Shown: positions 1 through 12,414, numbered from the stretch's first letter. The stretch: DNA of 64,000 nucleotides from Plicaturopsis crispa FD-325 SS-3 (GCA_000827205.1 KN832565.1:457525-521524), one strand, 5' to 3'. The notes: a model not told the origin generated them from the sequence alone. Numbers and translations: made by a program.

Positions 1-1470
1 ATCCCTAATAATATATATTCAGCATGGCTACTGCAACAACTAACGATATGAAAACTCACGGAACCACCGGGAAGAACAACGGGAATATAATCAATATGCT
101 TGTGGCCCCCCTCCTCGTTACGCCGCTGGATAAGCTCAATATCACCCTTAATCTTCTCCTCAGCAAACCGGTCCGCATCCTCCTCGTTTCCGTACCTCCC
201 AATTGTCCATGGTGAGAGCGCGTCAAACTCATTGAGCCATATGTCGAGGAACTCTGGGTTTGGATCCGCATCACTTGTGGACGTCCGCCAGTGTGCAGGC
301 ACTCCGGCCATAAGATAAACACCGCCTGGCGTAACATTGCGAATGAAATTGGTGATTGCACGTACGGACTCCGGAGTGTGATTGCGATCAGCAAAGCCAA
401 ATCCTGCGGAAAGATGCTCAGTGGCGAGCGGATACAGGAGAGGAGGACGCACCCCAGATTACCACGACAGGCTTGCCTTTCTCGCGAAGATAGTTGGGCG
501 AATCGAGGACGGCCTTTTCGCGTATGAGATGGACCCAGTCCTGCTCGAAGACGGCCTGCATCCGATCTGGGGCGACACCAGAGACATCATACCTATCTCC
601 AATATAAGCACGAAGTCTGCATGCTTAGACTTTCCTTCCAGCCTGCGCACGTACATGATCGCAAACGCCCTTCCCTCCTTCTCGGCTGCATCGCGTACGT
701 AGTCGCCAATCTCGTCTCTCTCGTTTCGAATGCCCTCGTTTCCCGCGGTCACATCGCACTGTCCCAGAAATCGTTGCAGAAATGCTCCATCCACACCGTG
801 TGTAGCCATCCAGTGGAAGTGCCTGCGAGGTACACCGATGAGGGGGGGGCGCGAGAGGACGAGGAGGCGCGATTTTGGGTTTACCTTTGCACGGTTTTGG
901 GGTTCCGTGACGAGAACACGAACGCTTGTTCTCCGCTTGGGTACTTGAGTCCCGGGACGGGGTATAGCTCGGACGGGGAGTATTCTACGGAGCATGCTAA
1001 GTAAGGCATGATGTCTAACGGTTAACGAACGCGTACCTGAAAAGTCTGGCCATAGATCGGTGTTGATTCGGCCGCCGTTCGGAATAGGTTCACTCAGCCA
1101 ATGTAGCCAGCCGTGATGACCTTTCACAGTGGCAGAAGTTAGGTGCAATACAAGCAAGATAGCTAGATACTGTATACCTTCGTAGATAGGCGGCCCGTCT
1201 CCTGGGCATGTAAACCTGTGCGCGTCAATCCGAAGTCAAACCCGAGAGCATCTGTCGCAGTATCGGACTGGAAAGCCTACCATCCTTGATAGCCCACCAT
1301 GAACTTGTCCTGGATGGTCGAAGTGTTGGCCCTGCTTCTCGGTCAGCTTCAGAATTGTGTGCACGTAAGATGAGAGCACACCTTTTGATCGTCTTGCCCC
1401 TCATGGTGGACGACATGATAGAGAGCACTACTGCGCAGACGAGTACGGTCCAGAAAGCCGTAACGTTCAA
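1..1470 (-). CDS. GH99-like glycoside hydrolase (xylosidase/arabinosidase-like), 3' end cut by window edge
   Basis: The minus strand encodes a probable secreted or membrane-anchored glycosidase of the GH99/GH71-like group common in wood-decay fungi. Joined exons give, in order, a hydrophobic anchor (FWTVLVCAVVLSIM), ANTSTIQDKFMVGYQGW, HHGWLHWLSEPIPNGG, TDLWPDFSEYSPSELYP, KTVQRHFHWMATHGVDGAF, FAIMYDVSGVAPDRM and GYKG-free C-terminal blocks such as PGGVYLMAGVPAHWRTS and LSPWTIGRYGNEEDAD. At least seven short introns fit gt-ag rules. The last visible intron ends 4 nt from the window edge, where GGAT restores the family sequence PGGSGY, so the C-terminus lies outside. The 5' end is unresolved: the anchor frame has no ATG upstream in the same exon (first in-frame ATG at 1416). 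An initiating exon further 5', perhaps near 1709, is likely. The family is convincing; the exact substrate is unknown. Confidence 0.75.
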
Positions 1471-1844
1471 GATTCCTCTACGAGTGTTAGAGTCGAGTAT
1501 GAAATCACTATTGCGTCTTCGCTGCGCTGGGAGTCTCTGGGGAGTCTTTCAAGCACAATTACGAGGCTGCACGGTGGATTCCGAGCGGATTCTATACGAA
1601 ATTCTGTTCGCTTGCGATCGCAAATCGGTGCACTGAAAGCGATCGCGTAGACCAATACTGGCCGCAGTGAGTCGCGTCTTGTGGCGTCCTGTGTAAGTTC
1701 CTTGTTCATAGGATACGGTCAACGGTCAGAGTGCGTAGTAGTTTAGAAACAGAAAAGAGGCTTGCATGCAAGCTACGTACGAGATTCGAGGGAATCAAGA
1801 GGTGTTCAAGCTCAAGATGAGCGGCGTAAACAAGATACTTTGGT

Positions 1845-4250
1845 GGTGGACACCGGCGCCACCGTTGCATTTGAATCATCGCCCGGGCTAACCCTAGCCT
1901 AGGAGTTGCCCTTTCCTCCGCTTTAATTTCCTCTACTACGTTTTCTCGACAACCGCAGGCTGCAGCTACTATCCTCTACGTCTCCCTTGTTCTGAACGTT
2001 GCACCGAGGTCTATGTGCCGTTTCTACTGTTGCTTTTGTGCGGGAACTCGTACTGTCGTGCAACCAGTCCCCGCGGAGGAAGTCACTTGCAATAATGTCT
2101 GGGCAATGTGATTTATCTTGCGCGCATCAACACTGCACAGGCTGCAGGCGAAGTCAGGCTGCTCTTGCTATAAGTACCATGGTTCATCGATATCCTTGCT
2201 TGATTTCGCCCGTCAGGTTCAAGTCTTCACGTCCGGCATCGAACGTCAATCGCTGAACATCGATCGACAGTGGACACAGTCCGCGACTCCGAAATAGTTC
2301 GTACTATCCGCATTATACTGCCTTTATGCTCGCGCTTACTCGACCTTCAAGCAACGCTGCCACACATGCACCCGTGCCTAGAGACTTTCGACATCCTCTT
2401 GCTGATCTGCACGTCCGTGCGCGATGATGAAGCTGGGTCTGGGACCGAGGGAACCCACCCGACCCTAGCGTCACTTGCACGCACATGCCGTGCATTCCAC
2501 GAGGTGGCGTCGGACCTGCTCTGGGAAGAGCAGATGGGCGTGCAACCCCTGATCAAATGCATGCCCCCCGATCTTTGGCACGAGGAGCGGCTAGAATCAG
2601 GGGAGATCCAGCTGGTACGGACCGCGATCGCGATCCTCCGTCCTATCCGCTGACATTGGCGGTCTACGCACATAGACACTTCGACGGCCGATGCAGCTGG
2701 CGGACTGGCAGAGTTGTCGGCGGTACAGGGACCGCGTCAAAGTCCTGAACCTGCCATGGAGAGAAATTCCCTACCCGCCCGGGATGTACGACGAGGACTC
2801 CGTAGAGTGGTACCACTTTCCCATCTCGCCCGAGCTCTCCCTGGCCATGCATGCATCCCTTCCAGAGGAGGGCATTTTCCCCAACCTGCACACCTTGAAG
2901 CTGCCGTGGACCGAGCTTGTCCAGTTCCTCTGCTCCCCAGCGCCTCATCTGCGTTCCTTAACCATCTGTGTCAACCAGTACTTTCTGCCGATTGGCCCAG
3001 AGCTCAGGCTGCCGGCCATGCTTTCCTTCCCATCATACTGCCCGAACGTCAAAAATTTTGTGGTGGCTTTTGAAGGGCTTGGTGATTATCCGCGTAGTGC
3101 TGTCCCCGTCGACATGGCCTGTGAATGGGCCGGACTCACAAATCTCCTCCTCCTTCTCGCAAAATTCGACGATTTGCAAAAGCTGTCTCGTCGACTGCAC
3201 AATGTGCGGCAGCTGGGTTTCTTTTGGGAGGACACTATTCCGGAGTCTCCGTCCAAGCCACGTTCTCTCCCGTTTTTGCATCTTCGCAATTTGAAGATGG
3301 CAATGATCATCAGGGAGCACGGTGGGTCAGTTGGCTACAACATACTCGATGCACTCGAAGTACCCGAGCTGGAAGTTCTCTCACTGTTCCTGTTACGGCG
3401 TCCGACATCCTCCGGATGGCTGTTGCCCTCGCTTTTCACGTCTCTGAGCAGCCTGAACCCCGCGTCCATGCGCACCATCCACTTCGAGGAGCTCACTAGA
3501 TCCCCGCACAACCCGCACAACAGCCTGCGCCGCGAGACCATGCAGCCACTCTTCTCCTGCCGGTATATCACGGTATTCCGGTGGACCTGCACAGACGGTT
3601 TTGACCTGGATGACGGTGACCTAGGGGTGCTGGCTGCGTCGTGGCCGTCCTTGCGTTTGCTGGATCTCTCGGCCGGCATCGATTGGGCCACGCCGTCCCG
3701 GCTTACGCTGCACGGGCTTGTGAAGCTCGTGCAGCTGTGCCCCTGCCTGGAGAGCCTGGGCATTGTGATCGATGCGGCGGACGTCGTCTTAGCGGACTTT
3801 GCCGCATACACGACACCCAACACGGTGTTTGAAAACCTGAACGTCGGCAATTCGCCCATCACGGATGTGGAGGCGGTGGGTACTGTCCTGGCGCGTGTTA
3901 TCCCGTGTGTTCACAATATCACGGCACGGAAGTCGTCAGGGTTGGGCACCGAGGCAGCCAGATTTATGTTGCGGTGGATGGAGGTGGGGCAGCTGATCAA
4001 CCCATCGATGCTGCCTATCGAGAACTATTAGGCGAGTGACTGGCGACGACCAGGCTATGCATGCGCAGTCGGCGCGGGTGCTATGCTCAGGTATGCGCGC
4101 GTCGAGTCGTTACTTCGAATGGCACCCCTCGAGATGTATCCTCGGTGTATACTAATAGTAATACTTCTAACATCCGGCGACGTCGTAAATGCATCCGCAA
4201 AGTGTAGTATTTATTTATGTTACAGATTGAATGAATACCCTGTTCAAAGT
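1845..4250 (+). repeat. Segmental duplication copy 1 (F-box-like unit)
   Basis: This block, with gene, upstream region and 3' flank, recurs in direct orientation at about 42980-45240 and inverted at about 59600-61860. Shared upstream landmarks include a GGCTGCAGCTACTA stretch, GCACCGAGGTCTA, a GCTATAAGTACCATGG box about 200 nt before the ATG, and a TTGATTTCGCCCGTCAGG box. The 3' flank shares GATGCATCCGCAAAGTGTAG with copy 2. Outer boundaries are approximate, judged by eye. Confidence 0.8.
2366..4031 (+). CDS. F-box-like/LRR-type protein, copy 1 (intact)
   Basis: This two-exon gene encodes about 534 residues. Exon 1 (2366-2614) starts at MHPCLETFDILLL, a start conserved in all three copies, and carries the F-box-like helices TLASLARTCRAFHEVASDLLWEEQ. 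A 61-nt intron (2615-2675, gtacgg...gctgac...atag) joins in frame to exon 2 (2676-4031), giving TLRRPMQLADWQSCRRYRDRV. The rest is a leucine-rich body typical of the very large basidiomycete F-box families, ending at a TAG. Such proteins are expected to be SCF ubiquitin-ligase adaptors that bind Skp1 through the N-terminus and substrate through the C-terminal repeats. No target can be read from sequence. Copies 2 and 3 lie elsewhere in the window; this copy has no frameshift or stop. Confidence 0.8.
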
Positions 4251-4793
4251 TAACGCCCAGTGTTACGAGTTTTGTGAACCACTTTATCACTAAGTACATA
4301 GCTATACAAATGCATAAGTACATAGATCATCGTGTGGGCTGCCTAGGGGAGACTATACCAACGTAGTCCTCATTCACAGTGCAAAAATTACCATCATAGT
4401 CATATGCTTGTCTCTCCGCGTTGGTACCGCGCCGGAATACACCTCGTCCTCCTCCTCCTCCCTTGCAAACAGTGCAATTTATGGTGCGTATGTGGATAGA
4501 CACTCCGGATACCAGAACTGTTGTGTTTTGAAAATTTCCCCGACCTTTGGCCTTCAAGCATCCAGAGAGATCCAGAGTTTACCAGAGTTCCACTTCACGG
4601 CCTATACAGGCCTTTACCTGACCGCGTGATGGAAAAAAAGGTCAGTTGCTCTGCAGGCACATGTATCCCTATCGGCTCATCAAAAGTCCTGTGTTTCATT
4701 CCCATAATTACACCTCTGTCCCACAGCCCCGATGCCTCTTAGCTAGCGCTTACGAGGCGTATCTCCCTCGACACTTTGATCGCGACGCCAAGC
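4251..4793. other. Intergenic, no gene supported
   Basis: Short reading frames here lack family motifs or splice support. A CTCCTC-rich microsatellite-like patch lies near 4447-4465. The right end is presumably the promoter of the GH16 gene. Confidence 0.5.
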
Positions 4794-6447
4794 ATGAAAT
4801 TTGGACGGCTGTTAACACTCCTCGGTGCCGCGTGTCTTCACTCGACCCTTACGGACCATCGCGTCAGTGCTTACGATCTTGTACGCGACTACTCCGGAGC
4901 CTCGTTTTTTGACCGATGGGCTTTCTACGGCAGTTGGGATAACTTGACCGATGGTGCGTTAGTTATACGTGCTACCCCCTTAAAACACGAAATATCTAAC
5001 GCGGAATACTCCAGGCGATGTAAACTTCCTTGACCACGACGACGCGACCTCGCAGCGATTGGCGTACACGAACGATGCTGGGAACGCCATCATCAAAGTC
5101 GACAACACGAGCAATGTCGCGTTCAACAACAAACGAAATTCGGTGAGTATCGTCCCCGCGCCACTAATCATTTGTCTCACACGGGACGGCTTTCTTGTAG
5201 ATACGTATAACGTCCAACGATTTCTACGATTTGGGCAGCTTGTGGATCATAGATGCGAATCACATCCCGTATGGCTGTGGGACGTGGCCCAGGTATGTCT
5301 GTGGCGTATCTTCGGAAACACGTCGCTGACCGTTCTCAGTATATGGTCCGCTGCACTTCAGACATGGCCGATAGGGGGCGAAATCGATATCATCGAGGCA
5401 ATCAACTTGATGAGTAACAACCAAATGGCGCTACATACGACGCAGGGCTGCACGAAGACGACTCCGCCGAACCAGACAGGAAGGTCCGGGCAAGGAGACT
5501 GCAGTCAAGGCTCCGGGTGCGTCGTCTCCGAGACCAAACCGAATAGCTGGGGAAGCGGGTTCGCCCAGGCTGGTGGTGGTGTATTGTGAGTTGCCACATT
5601 TCATTCATGCAGACGGCCGGCTAAGTGCGTTTGTCGTATGCAGTGCCGCGCAGTTCGATGTGGCAGGCATCTAGTGCGTCGTTTTCCTCGTCTATTTCTT
5701 ACACCTCACTGAGTGTCATGTTTCGAATCACAGCATGTGGTTCTGGAGCGTGAGTCACTGGGTCGAAATGCAAGTCTCCGTTTTCTTTCTAAACTTGGGA
5801 TTGAAAAATAGCGGCCTGACGTACCGGCCTCCATCAAAAACTCTACCTCAACGTCTGGAATTGACATCTCGGATTGGGGATCGCCTTCTGGCGCGTGGCC
5901 AACCTCGAGCTGCAACATCACCGAGTTCTTCACGGCACAGCAACTAGTGATCGATATAACCTTATGCGGTGTCTGGTGAGCTACCTTAAAGCGCGGTTTA
6001 GGAAGCTTGAAATGGGCCACAATACTCATGCATACTTTGTTCGTAGGGCGGGAGTCCCGGCATCCTATAATGCTACGTGCGCTAACCACGGGTCGACAGG
6101 ACAATGTGTGCGTGACCTAGCATATATTACAGTGTTCCCTATATTCAATGTTGTCACAGTATGCGGATACTGTAGTGGGCCCTGGGAGCCCGGCCATGGA
6201 TAACGCATACTTCGAGCTGCCGTTCATTCGCGCGTACACTACCACGGCTGCGGCGCCTTCTTCTACGTCCACACCCACGTCCACATCAGGGGCGGCCACC
6301 AGCTCGCCTACGACTTCTGCGGGGACGCCCGCAGGCACATCGCTGTCCGATAACGGGAGCCAGACGTCTGCGGCGACTCATCAATGGGGAGGGACGTATG
6401 CATGGCCCGTTCTTGCGTTCACTGTTGTGGGTGTTTTCTTTTACTGA
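4794..6447 (+). CDS. GH16 family beta-glucanase-like protein with C-terminal GPI-type signal
   Basis: The gene encodes a secreted glycoside hydrolase family 16 protein, probably acting on beta-1,3(4)-glucan of the fungal wall or plant material. The N-terminus MKFGRLLTLLGAACLHSTL is a signal peptide, followed by YDLVRDYSGASFFDRW, the usual start of fungal GH16 laminarinase-like enzymes. The catalytic block GGEIDIIEAINL has the E-x-D-x-x-E arrangement of nucleophile and acid/base. Cys-rich loops (GCTKTTPP, SGCVVSETKPNSWG) and FFTAQQLVIDITLCG match the family. A Ser/Thr-rich linker (about 6240-6390) and a final hydrophobic stretch YAWPVLAFTVVGVFFY suggest GPI anchoring. Eight introns were placed by gt-ag signals. 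The start is the ATG directly before the signal peptide. Endoglucanase versus wall-modifying activity cannot be decided. Confidence 0.87.
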
Positions 6448-6868
6448 TTTTGGGATTTTGGGACTTTCGGTGCTTTTGGTGGACTACTTACTATGGTTTT
6501 CCCGGAGTATTCTTTTGCTTATTGAAGGACTACTATGTACTGTCGCGGACGGATGTATCTTCAATTTATAGCTCTTTCTTACTATATTGTTTTGCAAGCA
6601 TTAGTAATTGCACCATTGCGCTCACGTTGACGTCGGTGTACTGCTTTCCGACGCGATAGATAGCCTACTATCCACATTCTTGCTCTTGGCCATCACCGTC
6701 GTATGCCACATCTACTACTGCAGCGCAAGATTCTGAGGACCATGTGTGCTTCCACGGTCCACCCAAGACGACAGCCTCGATTCGAAATATGTGCAAATAA
6801 CTAATTACGTCATCTTTGCCCAGAGTCTTGTGGCACTTCCTCTGCTTTCGCTCAGCACCGCCGTAACA

Positions 6869-9800
6869 ATGATAACTGCACAACAAAAAGCTGCCATCGA
6901 AGAGATTATCCACATTATCGTGTCTGTCAATGCCGCGCGCAACAAACGCCAACTTGCGGGGATGTTCATGGACTTGGTGTCGCGAAAAGATTGGCCGGAG
7001 TATTTCGAGGTGGGTGTCACCTTACGACGCGTTTCTTTATCCATTTCTGTAACGCGTTTGCTGTAGATCATTCCCGAGCCCCGGTGCTTGAATGACATCA
7101 AATCAAATGTCGAAAATGACAGGTACAAGGATCCTCTGGATGCATACACCGATTTGTCGCTCGTTTTTTGGAACGCACTCTTTTACAACGAGGAAGGCAG
7201 TGGGATATCGTTGGATGCAGAGACCTTGAAGGCAAGTCGTACTCGTCACCCTCATTCAGTACCGCCCGTCGAGCTCAATGGTTCTGCAGTCCGTACTAGA
7301 AGCGGAATGGAAGAAACGCCCCGTCCTACCAGCGCCTCATCGCACGTCTCCTCCACCCTCCTCCGCACAGAAAGTGCACTCAAAGAACACTGATAAACAA
7401 TCAACGAAACCCTCCGTGGCGTCGACGTCGACGACGACCCCTGCCCGAACGCGTACAGCGACACCTGCCCGCACCACAACTCCCGCACAACCACCACCGA
7501 CTTTGCACGCTCCTACACCGCGTCCAGTGCAAGCTTTCACGCCCACTGCCATCGCACCAAGACCCCCTCCCCGTCAATCAACACCCGACATGGACGTCGA
7601 CGTCGCTGGCATGTCGCCTGAGCCCGATGGTCAGGGCGAAGACGCGGGACCAAGTGTCGGCACTGCGCGTGACGATGAAAGCGAAGAGATCGTACGACAA
7701 CTAGAGAAAGGCCTGCCCAGATGGCAAGGCTATGGCGACGCAGGGTGGATGGAAGAAATTGATCCCGTTCGTCAGGTATTGCAACGAAGAACAGAATCCG
7801 CCACTGATACAGCTCTTGTAGGAACGCTTGGTAGACATAGTGCATACTATCAAGAGTTACAAAGACATCATGTACGTTTCTCTGCCAATTTATCCTGGTG
7901 TCGCTAAATTTCTTCTAGTGGTAATCGTCAGGCCGTTTCTCTGGAAGCCATCCCCGAAGAATCCACGTTACCTAATCTCTCGTACACGGTACGTATGACG
8001 TGTGGACCTGCGTATTGTCGCTGACGTACCCGTGGATAGACTCCTCTGTCCTTGAAAATAATCGAGGTAAAATCACTTTCCCATGCTACATTTCTTCAAA
8101 GCACCAATCAGCACATTAGGGCAAAGTACGCGCCAAGAGCTATGCGTCGTGTAAAGAATTCGATTTGGACATGATACGGTTGTTTGAAAAGGCGCGTAGA
8201 TGGCATGAGCCTTGCACTGAACCATACGGTCGCGTTCTACTTCTGCAGGTTGGGACACTTGTTCGACAAAAATGCATATTATTAACGCCCCCCTCAGCGA
8301 CTATATCAAGCGCTCACCTCCCTCTCTCCGCCTCCCGGCCCACCGTACTCGTCGAATACAAATTTCGCGTCCCTACGTGCAGGACCTGGGACCGCCAAAC
8401 CTCTCCACACGAACGACACGGAAGGTGTTCCGGGCGTGACGACCTTCCGTGTATCAAACAAGGACCGCACTTTCGTAGACGAGGTTGTCTATAAGGGCTG
8501 GAGCATCCGGCTGGCTGACTGGATCCACTTGAGCAACCCAGATGACCCAAGCAGACCCATCATTGCGCAAGTATTTAAGGTGTGGACATCGGACGCGCCG
8601 TGAGTAGGCTGTATCGTCCTTTTCGGCTAGACCTCGACTTATCTGCACCCTAAAGTCCCTCCAAGGGGCAACCCGGCGTCACAGCCTGTTGGTACCACAG
8701 ACCAGAACAGGCAGGTTCATCGTATGCATCGTGCATTTCTTTATCTAATTATGGAAGTAGACGTATCACCCAGCCCATCGGCAATTTTGGGAGGGCGAGG
8801 TTTTCAAGACCAGTACGCACTCGCCGTTTACTTGAAGTGATCGGTAGCTAAACCGTGCACCAGGCCATTTTGCTGACCATCCCCTCGAGGACCTCATTGA
8901 GAAGATCGCCTGCCAGTTCACCGCACGCCACATCCGCGGACGACCACGGCCCCCGTTTTGGTACCCCGGTTGGCCGCTCTACGTCTGCGACTCGCGATAC
9001 AACGATCGCGAGCGTGTCTTTGTCAAGATTAAGAACTGGAACTCCTGCGTGCCCGAGGAAGTGCGCAAAAGCCAGGAGTTCATGCCCATCTATGAGTTCG
9101 AGCGCATGGTGTTCCCCCGACGATTCGGCAGCCCGTTTTTGACAGCGAAGAGTGGCAAGACGGCGCCCGTTAAGGGACCAGGGGGTATCGGGGATGCTAT
9201 TGAGCGGCCCGAGGCTGAGAAAGGCGACGGCGGGACCGGCGGTCGCAAGAGGTCCAAGAGAACTGTCGGCGCCGGAGGCGACCACGCAGGGCCCAACAAG
9301 GGTCTGTATGTTGGACTGCCCGGAAACCCTGCATCGGGCTCGCAGCATGCGTACCAGCCCTCGCATCTATCGCAGCAGCCTCATCAGCAGCGTTTGACTA
9401 CGGAAGACAGATCCGTCATCACTGCTGCAGGCGGGGCGGCCAGCCTCGGAGGCGCAGCATCAATAGAGAAGTTACCAGCTGAGACAGGTACGATCTCAGT
9501 GCGTAGATGGGGCATCATGGCTGATATTCTTTTACAGCAAAACACTTTGACCGCGATCCAGTGACAAACGAGGTGTTGTGGTTCGCATCCGCACCGACGA
9601 ATGCTCCGCGTCCTGCTGCTCCCAAGCACAGTCTGGCTTACCTGCACTTTCTCGCCACCAAGCGCAAGCGGCAGGTGGACGACTCTAGCATGGATGTTGA
9701 TGACGATGAGTCCTCGCCTGCTCGGAAGAAGCTCCCTCGGACCTCTACAGAGTCACTTATCCGGGCGATCGATAAAGTCTTCGGGAGTGCAGCCGGCTAG
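6869..9800 (+). CDS. RSC1/RSC2-type chromatin-remodelling subunit (two bromodomains + BAH)
   Basis: The product is a nuclear subunit of the RSC SWI/SNF-class remodeller; bromodomains read acetyl-lysine and the BAH domain contacts nucleosomes. Bromodomain 1 covers roughly residues 5-110, with IIPEPRCLNDI and the LVFWNALFYNEEGS Asn helix. A Thr/Pro/Ala-rich linker follows. Bromodomain 2 includes PLSLKIIEGKVRAKSY and FEKARRWHEP. The BAH domain spans VVYKGWSIRLADWIHLSNP to FWEGEVFKTSHFADHP, then CQFTARHIRGRPRPPFWYPG. The C-terminus is basic and Ser-rich. Two introns need GC-AG splicing: donor AAG|GCAAGT near 7230 and CAG|GCAGGT near 8710. The nearby GT alternatives break the family sequence. The ATG chosen (MITAQQKAAIEE) directly precedes bromodomain 1. 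Confidence 0.88.
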
Positions 9801-10264
9801 AGCTGTGGTTCATATCAACTTTGCTCGACGGTGTACCAAATACTGTACTTGTATCCATTCTTGTTAATTCTGTATACTCTTTCTCACGGCTGGTGAGCAG
9901 TCGTCATTCTGCTATATGTGTAATGCCCGCTGGTTGAATTTTCTAGGTGCGCTTTGTCTTAGCCATCAGGACATGCCATTTCCGCCAGACCTCCTACGCC
10001 AACGTTGCGCATTTGAGGTGCATCGCATGTCGGCCCGTCTGGTGCGATGCCTATTCGATGGCGTGTCATTCGTTCTCACACACAAGCAGCAGTAGCTGGG
10101 TGCCTATGTAATCTCATAGCCCTCAATCCGATCGGTCAGGAGGAGGGTAATGCGCTTCCTGGCATATGACCGAGGATTCTCCTTATTAAACTAGGCGTGA
10201 GTTTCATAATAAAGCTAGCCGCCCTCCCTGCTTTTCCTGAGTGCTCTTCTTTATCATCGGCGAT
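9801..10264. other. Intergenic, no gene supported
   Basis: This holds the 3' end of the RSC-type gene and the promoter of the DUF1479 gene. No reading frame or RNA motif is convincing. Confidence 0.5.
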
Positions 10265-12203
10265 ATGGCTGACGAGACTAAAACACCCCTCCCTCCTCGG
10301 TTCGCAGAACTCAAGCAACAGATCGCGTCGACGTATCCTAATTTTGAGGAGAAAGTGACTCGCGCGTGGAATGAGATTCTCGCTGAACTTGAGCAAGTAA
10401 CGAAGAATATCGCACGCGCAGGACCCGACGTGCGTTGGTCTGATCTTCCTAGATACCAAGATCCTGATACGACCAGCGGATAGTCAGTGCCCCAAGTCAG
10501 TTTCGCGGACCTGTCGACCTTGTCGCAGGAAGAAATTGCAGCGATCAAGCGAAAGGGCTGCATAATAATCAGAGATGTCGTCGACGATGCCCAGGCCTCG
10601 GGATGGAAAACCGAGCTCGAGAAATATGTGACAGCTAACAATGCTCCAGGTCTGCTTACTTTCGTTCTGATTTAACCCGTCCTTATATTCATTGACCGCC
10701 TGTCAAGGCTTTCCGGAGGAGAACAAACAGTTCTACCAAGTCTAGTCAGTGCTGATCTTGTCTTTCGTCAGAGATCGATTAACTAACGAATGTACTTATG
10801 ATATGTAGTTGGAGCAAACCTCAGGTCCAAGCACGATCACATCCGAATGTGCTTCAGGTTTCCTCGTGGCTCAACGGGTTGTATCACTACAAATCGAGTG
10901 ACGCAGAATCTAAGAATGCAGGAGTAGACCTAGCTACACCGCTATCATATGCAGACCGTTTCCGTATACGCCACCCGAGCCCGGAAGACTGGGGGCGCTT
11001 TCCTCCACACGTTGACTGTAAGTGCCTGCTTGCCTTTTATACTGTGCGGCAACGTAGTCGAGGTTGAATCTGATGCGGGCATCTTTCAGGTGGTGCTATC
11101 GAGCGTTGGGAAGACCCTAATTTCCGCTCATGCTTCGAGGACATTCTCCGCGGGGACTGGCGCTCGCATGATCCGTACAAGCTCGAGGGCCGTCTCAGCG
11201 CGCGGACATCCATGTACGGACGGCCCAATCAGGCGAGCAATATGCTCTATTCATCTCACTTTCGTACATGCACTCAATGTAGACTTGCAGGCGAATGTGT
11301 TCAGGACGTTCCAGGGATGGCTATCTATGAGGTTTGTACTCACTCTCATGCTCTTTCGCATTTTATCTCGTTCTTTGGCCTGCTAAATAGGCCCTACCTG
11401 CAGCAATACTGGACCCACAGAAGGCACGCTGAAAGTATTCCCGTATGTTGGACTCTCCAACGCCTACTTGATCTTGCGCCCTTTCTTCCGGCCCGTCGCC
11501 TCCCCTAGCTCACCCGGTCTACTTGCTGCGAGTGATTGGGAGTATGGTGTGTACAGACTGTGTTGTATCTTCTTTACGACTTATCTGATCTCTTGTTCGC
11601 CCGAACTTCATGATCAGACACCTCGTCGCCCGCCTTCCCTGGCATATTTCCTCAAGGGGACGGGTATGCAGGTCCGCGTCCGACTGTGGCAGAACATCCG
11701 CACCTGAAACTGGATACGACGATGGTATCCGTACCGCGAGTGAAGCCAGGAGACATGGTGAGAGTTCCTTTCTTTCGAAAGCGTCCAGGATTGACCAAGT
11801 GTGGATTTTGAAGGTATTCTGGCACTGTGTGAGTATACCTGGCTCCGTTTGTAAACGCATCTAAATCATGGAACTCGCAGGATGTAATCCACTCCGTCGA
11901 AGGTACTCATACTGGTCCAGAAGACTCCGCCGGTTCGTCCTCTCCTCTCACGTTCTTGTAATTTCACTGACTCCAGATTCCTCGTCACAAGTAATGTATA
12001 TTGGCGCTGTGCCCTATACGCCCAAGAATGCGGCCTACATCGAGCGCCAGAAGGCAACGTTCCTCGCTGCACAATCGCCGCCGGATTATCCACCGAGCAC
12101 AGAGAGCGGGTTTATCGACGTCGGGACGCCTGAGGATATTTCTGGGTTGAGGTCTTTAGGCGGGAAGGCGATGGGTTTTGCTGCCCAGATACCAGTTGCT
12201 TGA
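10265..12203 (+). CDS. DUF1479 family protein (probable Fe(II)/2OG-dioxygenase fold)
   Basis: The gene encodes a DUF1479 protein, a family in bacteria and fungi with a double-stranded beta-helix expected to bind iron; its reaction is not established. Recognisable blocks are RFAELKQQIASTYPNFEEKVTRAW, IKRKGCIIIRDVVDD, FPEENKQFYQVYWSKPQ, PPHVDCGAIERWEDPNF, NVFRTFQGWLSMSNTGPTEGTLKVFPY, GDMVFWHCDVIHSVEG and VMYIGAVPYTPKNAAYI. The HVD and the later CDVIH histidine are candidate metal ligands. About ten introns were placed. One, beginning CAG|GCGAGC near 11236 and ending ttgcag near 11290, appears to be GC-AG. The start ATG fits the N-terminal family sequence (MADETKTPLPPRF). A plasmid or operon context is absent, so the physiological role stays open. 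Confidence 0.82.
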
Positions 12204-12298
12204 ACGAGGGAGTAAACGCCTGCACCTGTATACTACTGCCGCGACTGTACGACTAAGGCTCTTCCCGATGTGATGCTCCAAATCGTAGTGCTCTTCAA

Positions 12299-12414
12299 GC
12301 CCGGCTAGCTCAATCGGATAGAGCGTCAGACTCTTAACTGAGTACGGGTTCTCGGTCTCCTCGACTGATACACTTGCCATCTGAAGGCTGCGAGTTCGAC
12401 CCTCGCGTTGGGCT
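12299..12414 (+). tRNA. tRNA-Lys(CTT) with a 42-nt intron
   Basis: The acceptor stem pairs GCCCGGC with GTTGGGC, with T as discriminator. The D arm carries TAGCTCAATCGGATAGAGC and the T arm GCGAGTTCGACCCTCGC. The anticodon stem TCAGA/TCTGA closes a CTCTTAA loop with anticodon CTT (12333-12335). The loop is split after position 37 by an intron at 12337-12378, the standard site for nuclear tRNA introns. The mature RNA lacks the encoded CCA, as expected in eukaryotes. Confidence 0.93.

Noticed and set aside
2270-2365. Upstream extension of the F-box-like copy 1 frame before MHPCLE
   Set aside because: The start at MHPCLE is the one conserved in all three copies, and the extension has no conserved ATG.
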